Assembly: GCA_016208345.1 (NCBI GenBank)
Contig: JACQYG010000357.1
Coordinates: 1 to 5,687 of the forward strand
DNA: 5,687 nt
Source: Chloroflexota bacterium
GTDB lineage: Bacteria; Chloroflexota; DTOL01; JACQYG01
Direction of reading: 5' to 3'
The notes under the pieces are model-generated. The model did no database searches, had not been told where the DNA came from, and saw only the letters and a list, made by a program, of their open reading frames with translations. Each line of letters begins with the position of its first letter. Position 1 is the first letter of the stretch. Of this stretch, positions 1 through 4,908 are shown in pieces. Both the position numbers and the translations under genes were made by a program.

Positions 1-77
1 AGGACCGAGTCGTCTGGCTGAAGCCCACGGACTTCAGCGGTTATAACACCGCTTGGCAGGAAAGGATACGGAACTAA
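1..77 (+). CDS. C-terminal end of an unrecognised protein (5' truncated by window edge)
   Basis: Reading from base 3, an open frame of 24 codons runs from the left edge to a TAA at 75-77. The tail ends in ...YNTAWQERIRN and has a normal protein-like composition, with hydrophobic, aromatic and charged residues mixed. The other two + frames close earlier, at 19-21 and 44-46. I do not recognise the family, and 24 residues are too few to assign one. The same bases contain an inverted repeat, AGCGGT (36-41) and ACCGCT (48-53), around the palindrome GTTATAAC, so a non-coding reading is possible. The + strand orientation would match all the other genes here. Confidence 0.35.
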   Translation, partial: DRVVWLKPTDFSGYNTAWQERIRN

Positions 78-197
78 CGGCCAAAGCAGACAGGAGATGC
101 CTTTCGCGGCGCTTTCGTGGTCGCAACCCTTTCGGACCACCTGTGACATGCTCAGCGCATTATACAACAGCGCCGAGATTCGTTCCAGATCTCATCG

Positions 198-248
198 CCC
201 ATTTAAGTTGACGGCAAAGCATGGCATGCTATAATACTTTTGTTTTTT
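198..248 (+). repeat. promoter-module direct repeat, copy A
   Basis: This 51-base segment reappears as the 52-base segment 4812-4863. Aligned, they differ by four substitutions and one deleted base, so 47 of 52 columns are identical. The missing base is the final A of the -35 box. The repeat runs from CCCATTTAAG through both promoter elements and ends exactly at the TTTTTT tract at 243-248. Beyond that point the two loci diverge, although CATCTTCC recurs shortly downstream in both (264-271 and 4886-4893). Identity that ends within the first transcribed bases suggests a conserved promoter/operator unit rather than a transposon remnant. No terminal inverted repeats or transposase accompany it. 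Confidence 0.9.
208..235 (+). promoter_or_regulatory. sigma-70-type promoter A, upstream of the phosphatase block
   Basis: The -35 is TTGACG (208-213) and the -10 is a perfect TATAAT (230-235), separated by 16 bases. TGC directly before the -10 gives an extended -10 (TGn) element. The likely start is G242, followed by six T. Overlapping the spacer is an odd-length palindrome, GCATG-G-CATGC (219-229), which could serve as a repressor site. The promoter reads toward the phosphatase gene, about 210-240 bases downstream. Compared with copy B it has lost one base, giving a less ideal -35 and a 16-base spacer, so it is predicted to be somewhat weaker. Confidence 0.8.
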
Positions 249-391
249 GATGTAATATCAGCACATCTTCCCGCCCTGAGCCCGCCCGCCAGCGTGCCTG
301 GACGTGCTGCGCTACGGCGGCATCGGCCTGGTATTGCGGTGGCCTTCTCGTTCTGCGACACGTGCTGTGCCTGGGCGCCGGTGGTCTGGCT

Positions 392-420
392 GGCCTCTGA
401 CCTCCTCAAGGTCAGCAGCC
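392..420 (+). promoter_or_regulatory. leader hairpin just upstream of the phosphatase SD
   Basis: CTGACCT (397-403) and AGGTCAG (409-415) form a perfect 7-bp stem with the 5-base loop CCTCA. Beyond a 2x2 internal loop, GGC (392-394) can pair with GCC (418-420). No T-run follows, so this is not an intrinsic terminator. It ends 20 bases before the AAGGAGG at 441-447. It may be a leader structure affecting translation or RNA stability, or a dyad bound by a protein. The function is inferred from position only. Confidence 0.4.
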
Positions 421-440
421 TAGTCGGGGCACGATGGGTG

Positions 441-447
441 AAGGAGG
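441..447 (+). promoter_or_regulatory. strong Shine-Dalgarno AAGGAGG that bears on the phosphatase start
   Basis: AAGGAGG is an ideal SD, but no ATG, GTG or TTG lies in the phosphatase frame at normal spacing. The in-frame codon six bases downstream is ACG (454-456). The first conventional in-frame start, TTG at 481, is 33 bases from the SD and has no SD of its own. This suggests that translation begins at ACG 454, or that the real base is T and the start is ATG. Confidence 0.55.
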
Positions 448-480
448 CCCGATACGAGTCAGCTTGACTTCATCCTCTGG

Positions 481-1302
481 TTGCAGTCCTTTCGTTCCCC
501 CTTCCTCGACGCATTCTTTGCCGCCGCTACCGGCACCGCCGAGGACAACCTGATGGCCTTCATCGCCGTCATTCTCTACTGGTGCCTGGATCCCCTGCTG
601 GGGCTGCGGTTTCTCCTGGTCCTTCTCCTTTCCGGTTACCTGAACACCGGCCTCAAGGACTTCTTCCACACCCCGCGCCCTACCATCGAGCAGGTTTGGC
701 TGGCTACCCCACCTGACGGCAGCTACGCCTTCCCCAGCGGCCACACCCAGAACGCTGCCGTCCTGTGGTCCTACCTGGCTGGCCACTACCGGCGATGGCC
801 TTCGATCGTGGCGGCCATCGTCGTCATTCCCCTCGTCGCCCTGTCGCGCCTCTACCTGGGGGCCCACTGGCCGGCGGACGTGGTGGGCGCGATAGCCATC
901 GGCATCGGGCTAGTCTGGCTGGCGCTGACCCTCTACCGTACCTGGGACCGCCGCTCCTTTTCGCTGCCGCTTTGGGGGCAACTGGCGCTGGGCGTGGCCG
1001 TCCCTCTCATCCTGTTCATCGTCTACCCTAAGACCTCGCAGGTGACGGGGGCGGCTGCGGGGATGATCACCGGCTACGCCCTGGAGCGGCGGTACGTGCG
1101 TTTTCCCGTCCACGTGCCTCTCCGGAAGCAAGTGGTCAAGGTGGTGATCGGGTTGGCGGTGTTGGTGGCCTTGCAGATGCTCCTGCCGTGGCTGTTTCCG
1201 GTGGGGCCGGCATTCCGTTTCGCCCGCTATGCCCTGATCGGGCTGTGGGGGACGTTGGGCGCGCCCTGGGTCTTCAAAGTGACGTTCAGCTCTGAGGCGT
1301 AA
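481..1302 (+). CDS. PAP2-family membrane phosphatase
   Basis: Integral-membrane phosphatase of the type-2 phosphatidic acid phosphatase superfamily, which removes phosphate from lipid phosphates or prenyl diphosphates at the membrane. All three signature motifs are present, numbered from TTG 481: K59-x6-R66-P67, then P85-S86-G87-H88, then S122-R123-x5-H129-x3-D133. H88 and H129 would be the catalytic pair and D133 the charge partner. Several hydrophobic segments alternate with these motifs, and two or three more follow in the C-terminal half after about residue 160. At 273 residues it is longer than the minimal PAP2 domain because of this membrane extension. The start is uncertain: TTG 481 lacks an SD, whereas ACG 454 has a perfect one and would add SQLDFILW ahead of LQSFRSPFLD, a natural-looking N terminus. 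The substrate cannot be told. It is the first gene after promoter A. Confidence 0.9.
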   Translation: MQSFRSPFLDAFFAAATGTAEDNLMAFIAVILYWCLDPLLGLRFLLVLLLSGYLNTGLKDFFHTPRPTIEQVWLATPPDGSYAFPSGHTQNAAVLWSYLAGHYRRWPSIVAAIVVIPLVALSRLYLGAHWPADVVGAIAIGIGLVWLALTLYRTWDRRSFSLPLWGQLALGVAVPLILFIVYPKTSQVTGAAAGMITGYALERRYVRFPVHVPLRKQVVKVVIGLAVLVALQMLLPWLFPVGPAFRFARYALIGLWGTLGAPWVFKVTFSSEA

Positions 1303-1304
1303 TT

Positions 1305-1379
1305 ATGACCAGGAGGGAGCCACGCTTAACCTCCTTCACCCGGGGCGGTCAGACAACGCTCCTAGAGGACTACAACTGA
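1305..1379 (+). CDS. possible 24-codon small ORF coupled to the UroD-like gene
   Basis: ATG 1305 lies three bases after the phosphatase stop. It has GAGG (1294-1297) seven bases upstream and reads 24 codons to a TGA at 1377-1379. That TGA overlaps the next gene's ATG as TGATG, the classic layout for translational coupling. The peptide is basic at the N terminus (MTRREPR) and ends LLEDYN, with no recognisable motif and no membrane segment. It may be a coupling or leader peptide, or chance read-through of a 76-base gap. Against it, the downstream gene has an SD of its own (AGAGG, 1364-1368). AGGAGG (1311-1316) inside the ORF could pair with CCTCCT (1330-1335). Confidence 0.25.
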   Translation: MTRREPRLTSFTRGGQTTLLEDYN

Positions 1380-2503
1380 TGAAGAAGATGAACTCACGAG
1401 AACGGGTGATGGCGGTTCTCCGCCACGAGCTGCCCGACCGCGTGCCTGTGGACCTGGGCTCCACGGCGGTGTCCAGCATCCACCGACGAGCTAACGACCG
1501 CTTGAAGGCATTTTTGGGCGTCGAGGCTGACGAGCCGGTGCACGACGTGGCCCAGGGCATTGTCGTCCCCAATGAGCAGATCCTGCAACGGTTCGGTGTT
1601 GATCTCCGCCGGCTGGCGCTGCGGCCGCCTCCTACAGTGGCCGCCCCTTCACTGGCAGGCAGCGAAGACACTTACCTTGACGAGTGGGGGATGCGTCGGC
1701 GGCGTACTGAGCTGTACTGGGAGATCGTGGAGCATCCGCTGGCGAACGCTCGGGTGGAAGACCTCAGACACTATCCCTGGCCCGATCCGCACGATCCCCG
1801 CCGGGTGGCGGGCCTGGCCGAGGAGGCCCGAGGCCTCTACCGGGAGACCGATTACGCCCTGGCGGCCGACTTCCTGGGCGGCGGCATCTTCGAGCAAGCC
1901 CTCTGGATGCGAGGATTCGAGCGCTTTATGACGGACCTGATCGCCGACGAACCCTTTGCTACCGCCCTAATGGACACCCTGCTGGAGCTATACATCGAAT
2001 TCTACGCTGTCTACCTGGAGGCGGTGGGCCCCTACGTCCAGATCGTGGCCCTTGGGGACGACCTGGGGATGCAGACCGGGCCCCTCGTCTCGCCGAAGCT
2101 CTACCGCCGGTTGATCAAGCCCCGGCACAAGGAACTGTACGACTTCATCCATTCGCGCACCGAGGCGAAAATCATGCACCACACCTGTGGCAGCGTCTTC
2201 CCTTTCGTGCAGGACCTGATTGACGTGGGCGTGGACAGCCTGAACCCGATCGAGATCTCGGCCAGGGGGATGGACCCAGTGGCACTAAAACGGGAGTTTG
2301 GCGAGCAGTTGGTGTTCCACGGGGGGATTGACGTGCAGCAGATCCTCCCCTTCGCTACGCCGGAAAGGGTCAAGGAAGAGGTCAAGCGTATCGTTGCCAC
2401 CCTGGGCCAGGGGGGCGGTTACATCCTTGCCCCCAGCCATAACATTCAGGCGGACGTCCCGCCGGAGAACATCCTGGCCATGTATGAGGCGATTCAAAAT
2501 TGA
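1379..2503 (+). CDS. uroporphyrinogen-decarboxylase-family protein, methyltransferase-like (not HemE)
   Basis: A 374-residue protein of the UroD-fold superfamily (TIM barrel), in the branch that includes corrinoid methyltransferases such as MtaA/MtbA/CmuA rather than heme-pathway HemE. The N terminus NSRERVMAVLRHELPDRVPV is typical of this branch, and the MRQAGR substrate-binding segment of true HemE is absent. The likely zinc site begins with H268-x-C270 in HHTCG. The third ligand is a Cys in MtaA-type enzymes; here the matching loop reads APSHNIQ, so H354 may take its place. Other family-like stretches are GDDLGMQTGPLVSPKLYRRLIKP (about 226-248) and FHGGID (313-318). ATG 1379 is chosen for AGAGG ten bases upstream; ATG 1388 is a possible alternative. 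The symporter gene follows after 18 bases, so the two products are probably made together. No corrinoid protein gene lies in the window, and the methyl donor or other substrate is unknown. Confidence 0.85.
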   Translation: MKKMNSRERVMAVLRHELPDRVPVDLGSTAVSSIHRRANDRLKAFLGVEADEPVHDVAQGIVVPNEQILQRFGVDLRRLALRPPPTVAAPSLAGSEDTYLDEWGMRRRRTELYWEIVEHPLANARVEDLRHYPWPDPHDPRRVAGLAEEARGLYRETDYALAADFLGGGIFEQALWMRGFERFMTDLIADEPFATALMDTLLELYIEFYAVYLEAVGPYVQIVALGDDLGMQTGPLVSPKLYRRLIKPRHKELYDFIHSRTEAKIMHHTCGSVFPFVQDLIDVGVDSLNPIEISARGMDPVALKREFGEQLVFHGGIDVQQILPFATPERVKEEVKRIVATLGQGGGYILAPSHNIQADVPPENILAMYEAIQN

Positions 2504-2507
2504 TCCA

Positions 2508-2513
2508 GGGAGG
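2508..2513 (+). promoter_or_regulatory. SD deciding the symporter start
   Basis: GGGAGG sits eight bases before ATG 2522. An in-frame GTG at 2513 overlaps this SD and has no SD of its own, so ATG 2522 is preferred and the protein begins MKGRPAKIAYG, as is usual for this family. Confidence 0.7.
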
Positions 2514-2521
2514 TGACTACC

Positions 2522-3913
2522 ATGAAAGGCAGACCTGCAAAGATCGCCTACGGTGTGGGCAACCTGGGAACGGCCCTCTTCTTCCACACCATCGGGGCCT
2601 ACCTGATCTTCTTTTACACCGACGTGGTCCATCTCGACCCTGGACTGGTGGGCCTGGCCTTCGCCATCTCCTACGGGGTGTGGAATGCCATTAATGACCC
2701 CCTGGTCGGCTACCTGTCGGACCGGACCCGCACCCGGTGGGGGCGCCGGATCCCCTACGTCCTGTTCGGCGTCCCCCTCGTGTTCCTCTTCTTCGTCCTG
2801 GTCTGGTCCCCACCCCTGGGAGGCCAGCCCCTGACTACGCCGTCCCACCTGGGCATCTTCCTCTATTTCGCCATCGTCATCGCCCTCTTCGACCTGATGT
2901 ACACCACCGTGAGCGTCCCCTACATCTCCCTCTTCCCCGAGATGTACCAGGAACTGACAGAAAGGACGGAGGTGTCCATCTACCGGCAAGTGGCGGCGAT
3001 GATTGGCTCGGCCTTCGCCCTGGCCGTAACCCCTCTCATCGTGGCCTCCCTCTCGCCGAGGTTCGGCTCCCTGGCTGGATGGATGGGCGCCGGTGCCATC
3101 CTGGGACTGGTCGCCGGCGGCGCTTTCTGGATCTCCCTTTTTGGGAGCCGGGAACGGAAGGAGTTCAGCACGGAAGAGGCGCTGCCCCTTATCACTGCCT
3201 TCAAAGCGACCCTCACCAATCGCTCGTTCCTGGCCTTCGTAGGGGCCAACCTGATGATCTGCTACATCTGGAGCTGGCTCTCGGCCATGGTGCCCTTCTT
3301 CACCAAGTACATCATCGGCGCCGCGGAGCAGGAGATGAGCCTTCTCTTCTTCGGCATGTTCATTACCTCGATGGCCCTCTATCCGCTGTGGCGGAAGGTG
3401 GCGCTGCGCCTGGGCGCGAAGGGGACGCTGGCCACCGCTGTGACGCTGTTCGTGACCTTTATGTTGCTCGTCCTGGTCGTCGGCAACCTGCCGCAGGCTT
3501 TTGTGTGGATGCTCCTGGTGGGCGCAGCCAACTCCGGCATCACCCTGGTCCGGGAGATCCTCTTGAGCGACGTGATAGACGAAGACGAACTGTACACCGG
3601 CTTGCGGCGGGAGGGGAGCTATTTCGGGGTGAACGCCTTCATCGAGCGGTTGGCCATGGTCCTGGTGGGGGGTTCCACCGCCCTGGTCTTAGGCCTGAGC
3701 GGCTACGCTCCGGGGGTGACACCCCAGCCGGCCTCTGTAGTGCTGGGGCTCAGGCTGGGCATGGCCCTACTCCCTCTTGCCGCCCTGGCCATCTTCCTAG
3801 CGGCACTGAGGTACTATCCTCTGGGGAAGGAGAGGATCCTAGAGCTGAGGGATAGGCTGGAGGAATTGCACCGTGAGAAGGCGGAGCGGCATGCTCGACG
3901 CAGTGAAACGTGA
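2522..3913 (+). CDS. GPH-family (MelB-like) sugar:cation symporter, MFS_2
   Basis: A 463-residue inner-membrane transporter of the glycoside-pentoside-hexuronide:cation symporter family, of normal length with about 12 hydrophobic segments. Hallmarks are the N-terminal KIAYGVGNLG, YTDVV in the first loop, NDPLVGYLSDRTRTRWGRR (58-76) at the TM2/loop boundary, YTTVSVPYISLFPE in TM4, and in the C-terminal half LLSDVIDEDELYTGLRREGSYFGV. The family normally couples uptake of a sugar, glycoside or uronide to Na+ or H+. Of the MelB Na+-site acids, D59 is kept, but the D55 position is N55 and the D124 position appears to be S131, which argues for H+ rather than Na+ coupling. After about residue 436 the protein ends in a charged, probably helical cytoplasmic tail rich in R, E and K. 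The gene lies 18 bases after the UroD-like gene and 76 bases before the hydrolase. Family assignment is firm; the substrate is not known. Confidence 0.93.
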   Translation: MKGRPAKIAYGVGNLGTALFFHTIGAYLIFFYTDVVHLDPGLVGLAFAISYGVWNAINDPLVGYLSDRTRTRWGRRIPYVLFGVPLVFLFFVLVWSPPLGGQPLTTPSHLGIFLYFAIVIALFDLMYTTVSVPYISLFPEMYQELTERTEVSIYRQVAAMIGSAFALAVTPLIVASLSPRFGSLAGWMGAGAILGLVAGGAFWISLFGSRERKEFSTEEALPLITAFKATLTNRSFLAFVGANLMICYIWSWLSAMVPFFTKYIIGAAEQEMSLLFFGMFITSMALYPLWRKVALRLGAKGTLATAVTLFVTFMLLVLVVGNLPQAFVWMLLVGAANSGITLVREILLSDVIDEDELYTGLRREGSYFGVNAFIERLAMVLVGGSTALVLGLSGYAPGVTPQPASVVLGLRLGMALLPLAALAIFLAALRYYPLGKERILELRDRLEELHREKAERHARRSET

Positions 3914-3973
3914 GGTGTGGGAGGCCACCAGCTACGCACCAGGTTTCGCGCTTCGTGCATCACGTATGGTCGC

Positions 3974-3983
3974 AAGGAGGTGA
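3974..3983 (+). promoter_or_regulatory. very strong SD fixing the hydrolase GTG start
   Basis: AAGGAGGTGA is a ten-base perfect complement to the 16S rRNA 3' end. GTG 3990 follows the AAGGAGG core (ending at 3980) at nine bases. Another GTG at 3985 is out of frame. The strong SD supports independent, efficient initiation at a non-ATG codon. Confidence 0.8.
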
Positions 3984-3989
3984 AGTGCA

Positions 3990-4739
3990 GTGAAGACGCT
4001 GGACTTGAACCCGTTTTTCTTCCCCGGCGGGCCGGTGGGTTGCCTCCTCATCCACGGCGGTACCGGTAGTCCACCGGAGATGCGCCCCATGGGGGAGTAT
4101 CTGGCCGATAAGGGGCTGACGGTGCTGGGGGTGCGCCTGGCCGGCCACGGGACCACCCCCGAGGATCTGGCCAGGATCACCTGGCTGGACCTGGTGGCTT
4201 CGGCCGAGGAGGGATTATGCCGGCTCCAGGACTGCTGTGAGCGAGTGGTTGTCGCTGGGCTGTCTATGGGTGGCCTGATCACTCTGTATCTGGCCGCTCA
4301 CCGCTCCATCGCTGGGGCCGTCGCCATGTCCCCACCAGCCTACATCAAGGACTGGCGGCTGAGGTTGCTGCCCATCACCAGGCACTTCATCAAGTGGCAC
4401 CATTCCAGCGGCGAACTGGACCTGACCGACCCCACGGGACGGGAGAGGGTGTTTTTCTACCGGCGAATACCGGTCATCTTCGGCCAGCAGGTGAACTGCT
4501 TGCTGCGTGAAGTGCGCGGCAGCCTGGCCCGGGTGAAGGTGCCGGTCCTGATCATGCAGGGCCGCTGCGACCGCACCATCCCCGCCGACAGCGCCCAGAT
4601 CCTCTTCGACGGCCTGGGGACAAAGGACAAGGAGATCGTCTGGTGGCCGAATTCCGGCCACGCCATCACCGTGGACAGCGAGCGGGAAGCGGTGTGGGCC
4701 CGGGCCTACCGATTCATCGCCGCACACACGAAGGACTAA
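3990..4739 (+). CDS. alpha/beta-hydrolase, Est30-like carboxylesterase / monoacylglycerol lipase type
   Basis: A 249-residue cytoplasmic serine hydrolase, matching the usual length of about 250 for the Est30 carboxylesterase group. It has no signal peptide. The oxyanion-hole segment is LIHGGTGSPPEM (H22-G23-G24). The nucleophile elbow is G90-L-S92-M-G94. The acid is D194 in QGRCDRTIP, and the base is H224 in NSGHAIT, so the full Ser-Asp-His triad is visible. RLAGHGTTPEDL (49-60) is another typical family stretch, and a small cap region lies around 120-170. Such enzymes hydrolyse short- to medium-chain carboxylic esters. In this setting it may deacylate a compound imported by the symporter, which is inference. 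It is the last gene before promoter B. The 72 bases after its stop show only weak pairing, AGGATG (4746-4751) with CATCCT (4781-4786), and no clear terminator. Confidence 0.92.
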   Translation: MKTLDLNPFFFPGGPVGCLLIHGGTGSPPEMRPMGEYLADKGLTVLGVRLAGHGTTPEDLARITWLDLVASAEEGLCRLQDCCERVVVAGLSMGGLITLYLAAHRSIAGAVAMSPPAYIKDWRLRLLPITRHFIKWHHSSGELDLTDPTGRERVFFYRRIPVIFGQQVNCLLREVRGSLARVKVPVLIMQGRCDRTIPADSAQILFDGLGTKDKEIVWWPNSGHAITVDSEREAVWARAYRFIAAHTKD

Positions 4740-4811
4740 TGGTCTAGGATGCTCCTCGGCTTTCCGCCACGTGCCCATCACATCCTGGCTCCACACTTAT
4801 TGGCGTAGAGC

Positions 4812-4863
4812 CCCATCTAAGTTGACAGGCAAGGGATGGCATGGTATAATACTTTTGTTTTTT
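4812..4863 (+). repeat. promoter-module direct repeat, copy B
   Basis: This is the 52-base partner of 198-248, in the same orientation. Differences from copy A are a C for T near the left end, one extra A completing TTGACA, and three substitutions in the spacer. The -10, the bases between the -10 and the start, and the TTTTTT tract (4858-4863) are identical. The repeat ends where the SD AAGGAG (4864-4869) begins. Confidence 0.9.
4822..4850 (+). promoter_or_regulatory. consensus sigma-70-type promoter B for the regulator gene
   Basis: TTGACA (4822-4827), a 17-base spacer and TATAAT (4845-4850) match the housekeeping consensus exactly, and TGG before the -10 provides an extended -10. Transcription should start near G4857, and the RNA would begin G followed by six U. 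GTAT-A-ATAC (4844-4852) is a small dyad over the -10. So perfect a promoter on a regulator gene usually implies repression, most simply by the regulator itself. That is inferred from the duplication at copy A. Confidence 0.88.
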
Positions 4864-4908
4864 AAGGAGTTTATGCCTTTATGGGCATCTTCCAAAAGAG
4901 GCGTGGCC

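Larger units (their letters stand above)
78..453 (+). other. gene-poor upstream region and long leader of the phosphatase gene
   Basis: About 375 bases without a convincing gene. The first 120 bases hold only a weak inverted repeat, GTGGTC (117-122) with GACCAC (135-140) and a 12-base loop; no T-run follows, so it is not a clear terminator. The promoter repeat lies at 198-248. From the predicted transcription start near 242 to the phosphatase, the leader would be about 210-240 bases. It carries TGAT-N5-ATCA at 248-260, GATGT (249-253) with ACATC (263-267), and a stronger hairpin at 392-420. Short open frames cross it in all three + frames. None has both a good SD and a recognisable product. 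Confidence 0.5.

Noticed and set aside
248..260. FNR/CRP-type operator in TGAT-N5-ATCA
   Set aside because: The FNR consensus has four central bases and longer arms. This dyad is short and absent from copy B.
240..467. 75-codon + strand open frame starting at TTG in the leader
   Set aside because: The start codon lies upstream of the predicted transcription start and has no SD. The product has no recognisable family.
412..867. 151-codon open frame on the minus strand
   Set aside because: It lies opposite the phosphatase gene, which has all PAP2 motifs. Its product is low-complexity and rich in G, E, Q and V, typical of antisense frames in GC-rich genes.
1379..2503. Assignment as heme-pathway uroporphyrinogen decarboxylase (hemE)
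   Set aside because: The MRQAGR substrate-binding segment is missing, and the H-x-C motif points to the methyltransferase-like branch instead.
2513..2521. GTG 2513 as the symporter start
   Set aside because: It overlaps the only good SD, which is ideally placed for ATG 2522.
2285..2989. 234-codon open frame on the minus strand
   Set aside because: It is antisense to the UroD-like and symporter genes and spans their junction. The product is rich in G, D, E, V and H with no domain, so it is a shadow frame.
2737..3855. 372-codon + strand open frame inside the symporter gene
   Set aside because: The product is dominated by R, P, G and H, without membrane segments or motifs. The overlapping frame encodes a clear GPH transporter.
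4740..4811. Intrinsic terminator after the hydrolase
   Set aside because: AGGATG/CATCCT can pair, but across a 29-base loop and with no T-run after it.
198..4863. The two repeats as ends of a mobile element
   Set aside because: They are direct repeats made of promoter elements, with no terminal inverted repeats, target duplication, transposase or integrase between them.
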